NCBI GenBank assembly: GCA_037074705.1
Contig: CM073592.1
Coordinates: 28,740,629 to 28,804,628, forward strand
Direction: 5' to 3'
Length of the DNA: 64,000 bases
Source: Zhengitettix transpicula
Taxonomy: Eukaryota; Arthropoda; Insecta; Orthoptera; Tetrigidae
This document shows, piece after piece, positions 1 through 11,490 of the stretch (its first letter is position 1; every line of letters starts with the position of its first letter). Made by a program: the position numbers and the translations under genes. The notes beneath the pieces were generated by a model. It was not told where the DNA came from, searched no databases, and worked only from the letters and a program-made list of their open reading frames with translations.

Positions 1-297
1 AGTTCATCTGAAAGGTCATTACCGGACGCTGGTTCCTCTGATAAAACCTATAGTGTCCGCTGAAGCACCCACAGGCATTATTAGACGTACGATGAAGTGG
101 CTCCGTTCCAGGTTTCCTCAACATCCAACCAAAGAACGTCGTCGTGTTTCCCAAATGATTTTACTTTGTAACTGTATTTATCTGATTTCGGTTTAAGTAA
201 ACCGGAACGGCTCCACGGTATTGTTGTTACGGTCCAGCAATGACGTTCGAAAACCCGTGACGATATCGGAAATAAATTCGTCTTTCCTCGTGGTTAA
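1..297. other. Unassigned sequence at window start
   Basis: No recognisable gene, RNA or repeat was found here. It lies next to an imperfect tandem duplication and may be part of an older repeat that runs off the window edge. Confidence 0.4.
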
Positions 298-300
298 AGT

Positions 301-549
301 TGTGTTCAGCGTGGCCGCTTCTATGCCGGTAGATACCTAATTTTTGCGAAAAGGCGAATATGTGGTAGTATAAGAGCAAAAGTTGAAAAAAAACCAGAAA
401 AACAGCTGCAGTTATCGATCTGCGGTCAACAGCATTGTGTTCAACGTGGCCGCTTCTACGCGGTTAGTTACATAATTCTCGCGAAAAGTCGAAGATACGG
501 AAGAAAAATGTATATTTATAAGAATAAGAGCAAGATTAAAAATGAACCA
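301..549. repeat. Imperfect tandem duplication, two copies
   Basis: Two direct copies are offset by about 135 bp, roughly 301-398 and 436-549. Both share TGTTCARCGTGGCCGCTTCT at the start, a middle GCGAAAAG block, and an end reading AAGAGCAARR followed by an A-rich stretch. The second copy carries small insertions. It lies directly upstream of the LINE fragment. The GTGGCCGC word recurs near 2157, so a wider repeat family is possible. Confidence 0.6.
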
Positions 550-587
550 TTGCCTCAATTTTTGCTCATTGCGAGTAGGACACAGAC

Positions 588-1188
588 GACGAGAAATACC
601 AAGAAGAAAAATCATATAAGTATCTTGGCATAGTGGTAAATGGAAGTAATAAGATCGAAGAGGAAATTAAGGAAAGAATTGCTGCAGGGAACAGAGCATA
701 CTTTGCAAATAAAGATTTATATAAAAGCACATTACTCTCAAAAATCTGCTAAAATGAGACTTTACAAAACTGTAATAAGGCCAATAGTGATTTATGCTGC
801 AGAAACATGGACCCTCAATAAAGCAGAAATCCAAAAACTAATGGATTTTGAAAGAAATATTATGAGAAGGATTTACGGACCCATTAAGCTAGCAGAAAAT
901 ATCTGGAGACAAAGATATGACCATGAATTGGATATGTTAATAAAAGTGAATAACATAACAAACCAAATCAAAGCCTCCAGAATAAGCTGGCTGGGTCACG
1001 TACATAGAATGGATGATGACAGGTTGGTAAAGAAAGTTTACCAATGGAACCCACTAACGACAAAAAATAGATGGAGGGATGATGTTCTGCAAGATCTTAA
1101 GAAGATGAACATCAAGAATTCGACGGAAAAGGCTGTGAATAGAAAAAGTTGGAAGACTATAGTAGAGCAGGCCAAGACGATGAGATAA
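588..1188 (+). pseudogene. LINE reverse transcriptase C-terminal remnant, frameshifted
   Basis: The reading frame from about 588 gives DEKYQEEKSYKYLGIVV and continues to about 750. The frame then changes and the rest, from about 752 to the stop at 1188, reads MRLYKTVIRPIVIYAAETW and later ISWLGHVHRMDDDRLVKKV. These are the hallmark blocks of the region after the reverse transcriptase catalytic domain in insect LINEs: KYLG, LYKTxIRPxxxYxxETW, RIYGP, and WLGHVxRM. The frameshift falls in an A-rich stretch near 745-757. The YxDD catalytic box and the endonuclease domain are absent, so this copy cannot be functional. The ATG at 640 lies in the second frame and is not a real start. Confidence 0.8.
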
Positions 1189-1205
1189 ATCGTTGTAGCG
1201 CCTTC

Positions 1206-1229
1206 TAAGAAGAAGAAGAAGAAGAAGAG
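1206..1229 (+). repeat. (AAG)n simple repeat, LINE tail
   Basis: About eight AAG units close the LINE copy. A similar but shorter run lies at 56654-56670, outside any LINE protein remnant. Confidence 0.85.
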
Positions 1230-1230
1230 C

Positions 1231-2417
1231 ACACACAGTTGACGACAAATTTTAGCAGCGTCGTTTTTGATCGCTGATCGAATTTCACACGTGGTTCCAA
1301 CAGAACTTTTAAAAATATACACAAAACTTCAGATATGCTCCAGTGTAATTTCTCCAACTGTACTACCTTATATGAATAATTTTAAAAATATCCAGCAACT
1401 GAAAATGTCTGAATTTGAGGAATACATGAAGACAGTGGTAATGCTTTGTCCAGCAATGTAAGTCTAGTCTTCCCGTGAAGCGTCTTCTCAATACTACGTA
1501 CAGGACGGTAGAACCTTCAAGATTAATAGATGCCAATCATGTGTTTGATTGGTGACAAATCAGTGGAAAGACCACTTGCGTATTATAACTTGAAGCAGTC
1601 CCACTTTCCCCTTCCAGCGAAGCACGTGCTGTATTGTGCGTCTGCGGCCCCTGTTTTGTAGACTTAAGTGTGTCAGTTGTAATGGGGACTGGAAGCACGT
1701 GCCCCAACCGCTCCAGACCGGAAAACCCACTCCCCCACACACACACAACCATCACCTGCTCAGAAATTTGCGGAAGCAGCCTGCTCACACCAGCAACCTT
1801 TCCAAATCACCTTCTCGTCTCGGTCACGACAGACCATCAATCGGCACCACTTTGAAGAAAAAAAACAAACATGGCGCTCGTGTTTCGTATTTGAAAAACA
1901 TTGTCGGAATAACTTGCGTTCTGTATATGGAACGCTCAAATAAGCGAAGCCAAGGATGTGATAGGAAAATCAGAAGGATGGTTTCTCAAATTCTCTGATC
2001 TACCTTCTTAAAATTCAATTCAAATTTGTCCAATATACACAAAATCAATGCCGTCATATTGTCTAATTTTTTCTTTATTGTCCCAGATCTCCTTGTTAAT
2101 ATCGTAATGTTTCTGTATTAATAAATTTATTTTAATAGTGCTCGGTTTGGTGAACGTGGCCGCTGCATTGGCAGCGCCAAATTAATATGATAAAAAAATT
2201 AATATGATGATAAAATAGACGAAAACATCAAAACTTACTTACATAACCATAATGCAGCCACTTTCAATTTTATTAATTTTTTTTATCAGTTAGATTGACA
2301 ATAATTTCGTAAATTCAAACCGAAGAAATAAATCTTTCACACTCTGCACCTCAGAGATGCTCCTCCCGCTGTGAACATCTCTTCCCAAAGAATATACCAT
2401 TTAAATCATCATAATAA
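1231..2417. other. Unassigned intergenic DNA
   Basis: The DNA is moderately GC-rich to about 1850, then AT-rich. The longest open frame (1636-1998, 120 codons) has no domain, signal peptide or family match I recognise and overlaps equally open frames on both strands. I treat it as chance. Confidence 0.4.
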
Positions 2418-3011
2418 TCTATATAATAAAAAAGGATGTATATTTGTATGTATGTATTTACGTTGTTCATTATACAAATTATATCGCGTGGACAGAATGC
2501 AACAAAAATTGGTACACATATTCTTCAAAACACGAGAAACGCTACTGTGAGGGTGAGAAACGCCTAGCATACATGTGGAAAGAATTATAATTAAAAACCG
2601 TGATCATAAAATATTAAATTACTGCGCGCCAAGAGACAATGACGTCACGCGAGAGAAAGACGTTACTACGCAACGAACAAAGGAAATATTTCCTTTATTA
2701 GGAATGAAATAAAGCAGAAATATTTTCTTTAAATAAAAAGTATAATTTTATACAGCAATATTCCATCGAATGGTAATAAAGAAGAATACGAATTACTTTA
2801 CCATCCATGCGTAAAATGTAAGTTAATTTTCGCGCTGTATTAGTTGTGAGTCTAGCTAACAATTTCATCAATGTAATATTTCGTAATGTATGAAGACTGA
2901 GTGACAATTATATCCTGAAATACTCAAGGAATATATTTAAGTATTCAATTAAATACTTTTTCGAGTTTTTATAAATAAGTACACGAGCAACGCCGGGCAC
3001 CCCCCAGCTAG
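2418..3011 (+). mobile_element. Short non-autonomous Helitron, complete
   Basis: The element begins TCTATATAATAAAAAAGG and ends AACGCCGGGCACCCCCCAGCTAG. The start TC, the end CTAG, and insertion between A (2417) and T (3012) fit Helitron rules. It has no Rep or helicase coding capacity at 594 bp. Near-identical copies lie at 50516-51129 and 57249-57891, with a more diverged copy at 37180-37954. A three-unit GTAT run sits near the 5' end. Confidence 0.85.
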
Positions 3012-4160
3012 TACATGAATATAATTACAGGTTGGAGTTAAATACATTCAAATGTGAGCCCGAAGGTTACTAGTTACATACACTATAATTATGGATTCAG
3101 AGTCAGTGTGATAAAATAGTCAGAATAACATAAACGTGAACTTCATTCAGGTATTACAGATCAATCACTCTGATCGTCCTCATAGAAACAGCTTCACCAG
3201 AAAAATTATGCCAGGTGCTCCGTAGTTAAACACTCTGATCCCAGAAACTAAACACGTTTAAAACTATTTAATACCACAAAATTCTACAGTTTTTTTTGCA
3301 GAAGAATCCTGCCATCAACATTACAAACCAAGATTTATGGCTAACATTTGATTGAAGATTCCAATCCAGTCTAGAATCTGGACCGAAACGCAGCAATCTA
3401 GCAAGTACTCTTCAAGATCCAGATAATTTATTATTTTAACATAGAAAAAAAAATTGTGGATTTATTACAAGACTCAGTTCTTTATGCAACAGTTTTTGTA
3501 GATTTTAAAATGACTGTATAATAATTTTCTTCCAAAGTTACACGAACAGTAGCAGCCTTCCTGGGTTCCGAACTCGAGGTGCTGATGGTCTCTGGCCAGA
3601 TGCAGCAGCAATCCGAAACGAACCGTTTAAACAGTGGACGGTGTTCCTTTGATCTGTGATGCTTAGTGTTAAAAATTCCTTGACACCTTTATCTCACCAA
3701 TTGGCGCATAACTCGTTGTCCTAGTCTCAGCACGCCTCCAGAGGCCTTGGATGATGACACCAGAAGGCGAAAGCGAATAAACAGCAGCGTCACCTTCGGG
3801 CCATTACTTTCTGCGCTGACGGGCTCCTTCTATATGTTTGGCGAGAGGTGCAAAAAGCTGACAATTGGTGTTGGTTAGGCTAGGCTTGGCTCAGCAGCGA
3901 GTGTACCGTTCCGCTCGGGCAGGCTCGCCGGCCAACTGTCTTCAGGAGGAGCGTGTCTGGCGCGTGGCCCCTCACAATTACCTGCATGCGCCTCCTCCTC
4001 CATTCTAGCAATAGTAAACCTACTTACTACTAGTAGCTGCAGTGGGAATAGTTTTCTCACAAGACTTGTTTGTATCTAGTCGTTGACGGGACAATGCCAT
4101 GAAGAAGTATCCAATGATATTCCTAATAAAGATGTTATAAATACCAACAAAATGAAATAA
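3012..4160. other. Unassigned intergenic DNA with a diverged repeat
   Basis: No gene was recognised. The part 3440-3615 is related to 17580-17765: both contain GTGGRTTTATTACAA, AGATTTTAAAATGAC, AGTAGCAG and CAGCAGCAATCCGA in the same order, with differing spacers. This is an old dispersed repeat of unknown class. The GC-rich block at 3700-4020 has no convincing coding frame. Confidence 0.45.
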
Positions 4161-4448
4161 TTTTTTTTAGGGCAACAGGCTACATGAGGGTAATCCACTT
4201 TGGACAACTACCCTTTAATAGCATAGGAAGGGATTTGAAAGGGGGGATGTGGAAGGGTAGAGGAAGGTAGCCAAGGGTTAACAAGGGCCCCCGGGCATTA
4301 TTTTAAGGACCCTACCCGGCAATCGCCTAAAGAAATCCAGGGAAAACCCTAGAAAAACCTGCATCAGGTAGGTCGGGCATTGGGTACTTGTCCCACGCCC
4401 TTCCGAAAGCGAGAGAGGAGTTTGCTGTGGGGACGCAGCATTCCGTTC
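4161..4448 (-). mobile_element. Poly(A) retroposon (family D), 5'-truncated
   Basis: The + strand shows an oligo-T run (4161-4168) followed by AGGGCAACAGGCTACATGAG, so the element reads on the minus strand and ends in poly(A). It matches the longer copies at 15565-16139, 21360-21927 and 23371-23774. It stops around 4448, inside the block that reads GACGCAGCATTCC in those copies, which is the pattern of 5' truncation during target-primed reverse transcription. No clear target-site duplication was found. Confidence 0.75.
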
Positions 4449-4573
4449 CTGTTCATTTTATTTACATATTCTGACTACTTTTACCTGCTATTCTTATGCT
4501 TATTAACATTCATTGCATTTTTCCGTCAATGAGCTTACCACTAAATAGAATAATCCAGAAGTTAAAAATAACT

Positions 4574-4714
4574 CAACCCGGGGGCCCTAGTTAACCCTTG
4601 GCTACCTTCCTCTACCCTTCCGCATCCCCCCTTTCCAATCCCTTCCTATGCTATTAAAGGGGAGTTGCCTAATGTGGATTACCCTCATTTGGCCTGTTGC
4701 CCTAAAAAAAAAAA
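4574..4714 (+). mobile_element. Poly(A) retroposon (family D), short 3' fragment
   Basis: This is a short 3' piece in the sense direction. It starts at CCCGGGGGCCCTAG and ends in TTGCCCT plus an 11-A run (4704-4714). With the copy at 4161-4448 it forms an inverted pair about 125 bp apart. No coding capacity. Confidence 0.75.
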
Positions 4715-7036
4715 GGCGAGGCAGAGAACCAAATTATTCCTATTCGTATCTTATTCAAATCACGGTGACATAAAATATCGTTTAGACACGAATTGAGTAT
4801 AGCAATAGTTGTATGCATCATAAAATTAGTTTTGAACTGAAAGATGGCAGAAATGGCGTAAACTAGAATCAATCCAAAATACAATTTTCTAAGTAGAAAA
4901 TAGAATTTAGCTGTAAAGTTATGTAACAACATATGAATGTGATTCAGTGTATTAATTATCAAAAAAATATTTTTATCAAGTAAATTACTTAAAACCGCTT
5001 TTTATTAATTAACATACTTCATAAAATATACAAGACTAATTTGGAAAAACATTACTGCTTTAGTTGTGAAAAGAGTAATTTTAACTTTTAAAAATTTTAA
5101 GTTTAAAGTATTCCAAAATCGAGTTGATTTAAAAATATTTTGTGCTTAAATTTAGAAGCATAAATCATGGTTTGAAATTGTTAAAAAAGTACATTACTAT
5201 GGAGTTTTAAATAGACATTTTTGGATTCCTTTTCCATTGCTTTGTTTTTAAACTTCTATAAAATAGAAGAAAAACAATTTTCGCTAATGTGCTGATATAA
5301 AAGTACAATTTTAATCGCACGTACGTAAATGGATAATTTTTTGGTTATAGTTAATATTCTAATTTTAATAATTATACTCCTGTATTTCAGACATTAATTT
5401 TTCACTGTCGTTATAACGCAGCAGTATATTTTAAGTTTTTACGAATTAATTTACTAGAAAAAATGTATTTTAAGAGATGTGCAGGTTAATGGAAATATTT
5501 TTTATAAAGTTATCAGGTTTTTATCGGTAGTGTGAAGTATGACGCTTCTGTGAGTTGCGCCGTCATCTTGATGATGTAATAATAGTCACCAAAACGTCAT
5601 ATGTTATGCATATATAACTGTTAATATTAATTCTCGTGAAAAGTATTATTTTAAGATGTGTCTATAAGGTGCTCTACCTGGAGTAACCGAACGAGGCATT
5701 TGAAATGGCCCCTGAATGTAGACTACCTTGCAGCACAATGGCTTTCAGAGCCGCGGCTTCCTTCACGAGGGCCAAAAAATTATGAAAACTAATCGATCAG
5801 AAACCAGCCTTTTTTCGTGCAAATGAAATATTTTATTAATAATATTTGAAAGTTGTTAAACAAGTATTAAGTTAAAATCTGTTTTTAAGAAGCTGGTTAA
5901 AATTGCAAACGTTTTTTTGAGAAGGTATTAAGTTGTGGCGCCGTATGAAATTAAACTAATACCCTCCACTTTTACCGTTTCAAACTATAAATATGTAATT
6001 TTGCTACTGAAGAATGTTAATAATATAAATAGAGAAATCTGCCCATACTTCTCTTCTCTTGCTGAATTTTTCTCGGCAATGTGCTCCACGTGGTCAGCTT
6101 CGGCGTCTTTATTTTTTTACCCATTGCAATTATTCACTTCCCCTTGTTTCTTTTAATTTGAAAAATCTTTTCTGAGATTATAAATGATCATTGTACTTAC
6201 GTCAATGCGATGCTCTCAGAGTCATCAACGCGGCGTGTCCTGAACGTCGAGTTTCGTAGGTGAGTGTAGTGTTAGGAGGAGAGGTTGATCATGGGTGGAG
6301 ATGGGGTTTTCTTGCCTCGTGCTGCCCCGGGGAGGGAGACCACACTGATCCCGTTAAGGCGCCATCTGTCGTCTCATGCGCACCTGCTACCGTAGCACCA
6401 AGACGTTCGCGAAAGTGGATCCTCAAGACTTATACGTGAAATATGGGTCCACAGCAGCTGTTCCGTAACAATTACGTCACCTTTGACGACGTTGCTGCAG
6501 CCAGTGTTTACGTCACACAATACATAAATTTAAAAATTTGTTTGTTGTACTCGGAAACTGAAACGCGTCCGGTGGCACTTAAATCATAAATAAAGAAATT
6601 ATTTAAAAAAAATTGTAGTGACGTCAAAACATTGGAACACGCTTATATTGAGTTTCGGTTCAGTATGTATATATATATATGGGGACCAAAATTAATGTAA
6701 ATGTACAATCGTTAGCGAATGACCAGTGACGGTCAGGATGTGATGACATTAATCCAAAAAAACAGATTCAAATTAAAATGAGATGTTTTACATATCAGTG
6801 AACATCAGATAAAATGTCTCATTCAGCGGGAAAACAATTCGGCCAATCAGGGACCGATTCATAAATTCCACTATGAAGGAACGCCTAGAATCATAAACAA
6901 GACATTTAAATTTTATAATTTTGAAATTGATCCTGATCTACTTTCAGCTTTGATTGGTAGAAATTTTTAGAGATCTAATTATAATTTCGCGAAAAATAAA
7001 TGTAGTAAAATGGAAAAATTACATTTGGTTGAAAAT
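4715..7036. other. AT-rich intergenic DNA
   Basis: No gene or RNA was recognised. Near 5568-5606 the + strand has CTTGATGATG, then CACCAAAACGTC 17 bases later. This resembles the hammerhead-like module of the foldback elements but is decayed. A GC-richer stretch at 6210-6430 contains no convincing frame. Confidence 0.4.
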
Positions 7037-7242
7037 TAATAATAAGAATGATAGATAAATAGAGACAAAGGAACACAACGTTTCTCAAAAAAGTTTTGTC
7101 AAGTGACTAGTGCAGTTGTGTCTCTCTAGGCTCTTGCGTTTTTTCTGCAGCTGAAGAAAGGAACAAGGCTTCCAGAAATGTTGTGTTGTATTTTACTTTA
7201 TCACTTCTTTTGTCTGTATTTGGCTACTTTTATCATTATTAA
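7037..7242 (+). mobile_element. Small inverted-repeat element (family G), copy 1
   Basis: The ends are imperfect inverted repeats: the left begins TAATAATAAGAATGATAG and the right reads CTACTTTTATCATTATTA. Inside is GTGCAGTTGTGTCTCTCTAG and a hammerhead-like module at 7151-7184: CTGAAGA, a GGAA/TTCC hairpin, GAAAT and GTTG. The right half is close to family G copies at 7343-7519 and 14111-14377. No protein is encoded. Confidence 0.6.
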
Positions 7243-7342
7243 ATAAATGTAGTAGGTCAAAAATAGTTTTACTATTTTGAACATATTATTTCATTTCACC
7301 AAGAAAAAATATATATGAAAATAATTTACGTCTGATAGAAAA

Positions 7343-7519
7343 TAATGAATAAGGAAGATAACCAATATAGACAAGAAAGTGTTGTCAACTGACCAGTGCA
7401 GTTATGTTTCTCTAAGCTCTTCTTAACACCTGACGAAAGGAACAAGGATCCCAGAAACGTTGTGTGGTATTTATATTACCCTTTTTTTGTATGTTTTTGG
7501 CTATCTTTCTTATTCATTA
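7343..7519 (+). mobile_element. Small inverted-repeat element (family G), copy 2
   Basis: The left end TAATGAATAAGGAAGATA pairs with the right end TATCTTTCTTATTCATTA. The module at 7430-7461 reads CTGACGA, 16 nt with a short GGA/TCC stem, GAAAC, GTTG. The left module seen in the full copy at 14111 is missing here, so this is an internally deleted derivative. It lies in direct orientation about 100 bp from copy 1, with a shared left flank that suggests the true element may extend further left. Confidence 0.65.
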
Positions 7520-8909
7520 AAAAATATATATTTTCCAGAACTAGTACTAATGAATACGTTGTCTCACGTGTTTACAAATATGTTGTCACGATTGAAAATT
7601 GGATCCCAGCGCTTTGAAGTTGAAGTCAATCAGCCATTGATAAACGCGAGCATGGTCAAAGTTGATTTGTCGTGGAGCCTGGTAAGACGAGAACTACCTG
7701 GTGAGGTCCCCGTCTAGCTGCCACCCAGATCGTTTGATGACAATACCGCGAATGATGATGTCTCGCTGACGGATGGGCGAACATGGCTGACGACTTGTCG
7801 ACCGTCCATCAGCGAGACGGCGCTCATTTCTCAGAGTGACGTGACGGATGGAAGGCGTAGATCCCCCGTAGGGCGCTTCTGTCCACGCTACTAATCATCG
7901 GCGTCAGCAGGAGTAAGACATCCTGCCGTCCCGAAGCCCTGGTTTCTAGATTCAACTTTTACTAGCGTCGAAACTGCGACTTCGTGAACTGGAATCGGGC
8001 GGTCGCCTTTGGTGGGGCTGACAGTGAGAAGGAATGCAATGGCTGGCGTGGACGAGAACTCTCGCACCTGAGAATGTGAACCATCACACAAGTAATGTCC
8101 ATTGAAGGACGACGAATAAACAAATATTTTGGTTTATCATCGTAAAATCCTTCATTAAGCACCAATTTTTCCATCTACATAAATAATTATGAGGATTAAA
8201 AGCGGATAATCTGTTGAAAAACCGTACGTTTATTTCTCATATAATATATTATTAATTTTTTACTCCGTAAGTGACAATATTAGTGAGTAATATGTAGGAA
8301 AACGGCCGAGAATCTGGACGAGACGCCATAGCAATTATGGAAATGGGAGCTCCGAGGCCGTGTGTAATTAGGTGAGATACCATCTCGCCTCCAACATCTG
8401 CTGCTGGAACAATTAAAACTACCTGATACCTCTCGGCGGGTCATTCCATCAATGCTTTCTCAACACCCATGTTTCAATTACGTTTAATTTGTTTCTGTGG
8501 CCGTGCTGGCTTCCATGTCGATTAATTACTCCGCGGGCACGGCCACGGAGGACTGAAGCTGCGCGGACAACGCACGTGTTATTAAAGGCGAAATTACAGT
8601 TTCCATGTCGGCGTCATTTAGCAAGCGGAGTGACTTCTCAATTGGATCGTTTACCCCATATATCATTCGGGTAACGTTAAATAATATGGATTCGAACGTT
8701 TTAAAATAATAACTAGGTTACGACAAGAAGTGCAAAAAGAGAAAGAAGTGTGTCTTAAAGAATACACTGATGTTGATTCAGTGCTGTTGGCACATAGAGA
8801 ACGTTGCGATCACATTTTTCAGACCATAATTTTTTAGGACGACATAAACCGTGGATTAGTTTAGCAGCTGTCGACAGGAAATGATTTAGTGTTGTCAGTG
8901 TTTATATAT
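7520..8909. other. Unassigned DNA with GC-richer islands
   Basis: The blocks 7700-8090 and 8320-8660 are clearly GC-richer than their surroundings and not repeated in the window. They carry homeodomain-like TAATTA and ATTAAA cores but no convincing coding frame. They could be cis-regulatory, which only cross-species conservation would show. The stretch 8700-8909 holds nothing recognisable. Confidence 0.35.
7760..7818. repeat. Imperfect 17-bp inverted repeat
   Basis: GTCTCGCTGACGGATGG (7760-7776) faces CCGTCCATCAGCGAGAC (7802-7818). The arms pair over about 15 of 17 positions, with a 25-nt loop. A role as RNA hairpin or binding site is unknown. Confidence 0.6.
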
Positions 8910-10058
8910 TGTAATATACAATAATGATGGGCTTTTAAATGAACAATTATAAACTTTAAAACAAACAAAATTTTATTTAGCAATACTTGAAACAATTATA
9001 CAATTTTAAAAACATATCTCAATCTCTCATAGGTCTTAACTGGGTTCGATAACGGCAGAACATTTAAACATAATCAAAGAACACCAAATTTAGATTTAAT
9101 TTAAAAAGAAATATTTATTCGTCTAGACATAGACGAAATTAATTATCGACGAACTTGTTCTACAAGATGGATTTTAAATTTAAACAGTTTATTTTTTCAA
9201 CACTAAAGAACGATATCTGACATTATCTTTTAAATCGGTTTACAAAAATCATTTTACTTTTCTCTTGCTACTTACGGCTGCCCAGGATACTTTTATCTTT
9301 CGAAGCACAGTGGTGGGGGTTTCACAGCTTCTATTAAATTCACAGATTCTACTAAATACTGTTGGTTTGAAAATGAAAGTTTGTGGTATCTCGACGACTT
9401 TTACTCTGCTCTGCTTCGATGACGACTGGTTTCCTGTAAATTTCCTATGCTTTGGCTGCGACTTTAAACCTGCAATCTTTCGACGACGACTCTTCTTAAA
9501 CAATGTCTCTCTTAAACACATCCTCCAGCCTCGGTGATCGCAGACCAACTACTGCCTTAAACAATGGCTCTCTTAACAACATCCTCCAGCCTCGGTGATC
9601 GCAGCACAACTACTGCCTTAAACAATGTCTCTCTTAACAACATCCTCCAGCCTCGGTGATCGCAGCACAACTGACTCTCTCAAAAGCTTATCCTCTCCCT
9701 TATATCCTCCCGGTCTGCTACTTTTTACATTGTTCGAAAACTTCGTCGCAAATGCCAGTTGACAGATTCTTCCAATATCACACGATTTATATCATGCAGC
9801 TGCAGTTCCGTAGTCAACAAATGGCTAACTACTCCGTCATGTCAAGCCGACAATCGAGACAGGACCCGCAATTACTCGGTGGGACTTATTTATCTTTACC
9901 ACCCCCACACGGACGTGCACGGTTTCGAATTCTCAAGACCACCCAACCAGCACTCCCTTAGACGAAGGAAAACTTGGCCTAAATAAACACTTCCACAATG
10001 CCCCTCCAACATATCAGACTATCAATCACAAACAATGCCTCACATAACAGCCATTACA
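8910..10058 (-). mobile_element. LTR-like repeat (family C), copy 3 with internal tandem repeat
   Basis: This is related to 52821-53792 and 55410-56338. Shared landmarks in order are an A-rich left part, CTTAACTGGGTTCGATAACG (compare TTCACTGGGTTTGATAATGG in copy 2), TTGCTACTTACGG, and a right end CCATTACA. The ends form a short imperfect TGT/ACA inverted pair, as in retroviral-type LTRs. I infer a solo LTR, probably read on the minus strand, but no primer-binding site, polypurine tract or internal gene was found. The left boundary is uncertain by about 40 bp. Confidence 0.4.
9495..9672 (+). repeat. 61-bp tandem repeat, about 2.9 units
   Basis: Units start at 9495, 9556 and 9617 with CTTAAACAATG. 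Each contains CATCCTCCAGCCTCGGTGAT. Units two and three are more alike than the first. The array lies inside LTR-like copy 3 and is absent from copies 1 and 2. Short tandem enhancer-like repeats are known in LTRs, so it may be a regulatory block. Confidence 0.85.
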
Positions 10059-10490
10059 ATATATATAGTGGTTTGATAGATAAAGTGCATTTTTGTTCGG
10101 TTCTTTAACAAAAAAATTTCGCTGTTGTTATTAGATCAAGTTCTCCATACTATGGCAAAGGCTTCAAAATAAAATCTAGCACGCAGAAAACTGACTTAAG
10201 GAAATTCACATTTATTAAAAACTCAATCGAAGACCGGAACAGTTTGTCTGCAGACAAAGGAGGCTAAGTCTACAAGATAAATTTAAAACAACCTATACAG
10301 AATATAAATTAAAAAGAAGTGTTCCGATAATTTCTTAGTAGACTACGTACTAATTTAGAATCTTTTTGATATATAAATGACACTCAATTGTATATTTATT
10401 CCCAGTAATAGATAGATTTATTCTCCATTGGCCCATCCATAAGGAAATAGTATTTAGTACACCTTTTTATATAAGTATTTACATAAATCT

Positions 10491-10765
10491 TCTATATAAT
10501 AAAAAAGGATGTATGTTAGTATGTATTTAAGTTACTTTCTATATAAATTTAAAAACGCGTGTACAGATTTCAACAAAAATCGATACACATATTCTTGATA
10601 ACAGGATACCCCCAGGAGCGGGGGAGGGGAGGGGTGGAAATTTTCAAACATGCTAAAACGTTCGATATTTGAGCCGTATAAATATTTTTCGGGGACAAAG
10701 AGATTGATAGTGTTTCGACCCATGTTACATGTGTATACAACCCCTTACAGCATGGAAAAGGGACA
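10491..10765 (+). mobile_element. Helitron, 3'-truncated
   Basis: The 5' end TCTATATAATAAAAAAGG matches the complete Helitron copies. The body then switches to the second Helitron type, with GGGGTGGAAATTTTCAAACA, GATATTTGAGCC and ATTGATAGTGTTTCGACC, as at 44441-45256 and 39446-40223. No CTAG end follows, so the copy is cut off near 10765. It shows that the two Helitron types share one 5' end. Confidence 0.7.
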
Positions 10766-11357
10766 CATGCATTTTTGATTGTTATAGGGTACCGAAAATA
10801 TTTTTTGGAATAATAAATTTGACATTATTCCATAAATAACAAAATATATTCAAAACAATATATTATACATAATACTTAAATCGGCTTCAATTTAAATCAT
10901 CCTAATTGTGTAACTAAGTATTTAACGCGATATAATAGTCACAGATAATTTTTTTAAAAAAATGAACTCTTAAAAAATGCAGTTTATCTGTAAAATCACT
11001 AGATTTGTCAACACTAAACCATTTCCTGTCGACAGGTAAGAGGAGATGTTGTCCTGGATTTTTGATAAAAAAAACAACAACCGAAAACAGAGGCAGGATA
11101 ATGGACATAATATTTAAAATACGTTAATTAATATAGCCTATGTTATACCAGAAGAAAATAAAAATTAAATTAAAAAAATTATTCAAAATATGTTCATCAA
11201 TTATTTTGAGCTTTAAATAGATTAACAGGATAGTCTTTGATTTATATAAATGTTCATAATCAAAAGCAGAATACTTTTTTACCGGCTTAAAATTTGTAAA
11301 ACATTTAGTTGTCGAATGATAATAATTTGGCGTGAAAAGTTTTGCAATTACAAAGCT
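10766..11357. other. AT-rich intergenic DNA
   Basis: Nothing recognisable was found. Open frames here are AT-driven and have no family resemblance. Confidence 0.4.
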
Positions 11358-11490
11358 TAAACTGATTTCTAATAAATAAATAAAAATTAACAACGTTTCG
11401 TCGCTTATTTGGCGACCTCATGAGGTTCAAGATTTTAATTTAATAAGAAAAAATCTGACTAAAAATTGGCTGTTTATTTATTTTTCTCAA
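11358..11490 (-). mobile_element. Foldback-type element (family E), short copy
   Basis: TAATAAATAAATAAAAATTAACAACG on the left (first bases at about 11370) is mirrored by a right part containing TTTAATTTAATAAGAAAA and CTGACTAAAAATTGGCTG. The minus strand holds the best-preserved hammerhead-like module of this family at 11391-11424. Other E copies lie at 46268-46446, 51535-51716 and 57894-58542. No coding capacity. Boundaries are approximate. Confidence 0.5.
11391..11424 (-). ncRNA. Candidate hammerhead-like RNA motif (family E)
   Basis: Read on the minus strand the order is CTCATGA, one G, GTCGC, a 7-nt loop, GCGAC, GAAAC, GTTG. The five stem pairs are all Watson-Crick. Hammerhead ribozymes need CUGANGA, stem II, GAAA, stem III and a cleavage triplet. 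This copy differs from that core at one position (C for G5), and no convincing stem I or closed stem III is visible. The motif is therefore structural evidence, not evidence of cleavage. Confidence 0.3.

Larger units (their letters stand above)
588..1230 (+). mobile_element. 5'-truncated non-LTR retrotransposon (LINE), 3' end
   Basis: Only the 3' end of a LINE is present. It holds the C-terminal part of the reverse transcriptase protein (588-1188), a short 3' untranslated tail, and a terminal (AAG)n run at 1206-1229. A simple-repeat tail replacing poly(A) is known in RTE-like and some other insect LINEs. No target-site duplication was found. The clade assignment is uncertain because the catalytic reverse transcriptase region is missing. 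Confidence 0.75.

Noticed and set aside
1636..1998. 120-codon open frame
   Set aside because: No recognisable family and three other open frames overlap it. The proline- and histidine-rich start reflects CAC repeats.
4161..4714. One foldback element made of the two inverted retroposon D pieces
   Set aside because: Both pieces have their own poly(A) ends and different truncation points, which fits two separate insertions.
9495..9672. CRISPR-like repeated units
   Set aside because: The units are directly adjacent without unique spacers, and the genome is eukaryotic. It is a 61-bp tandem repeat.
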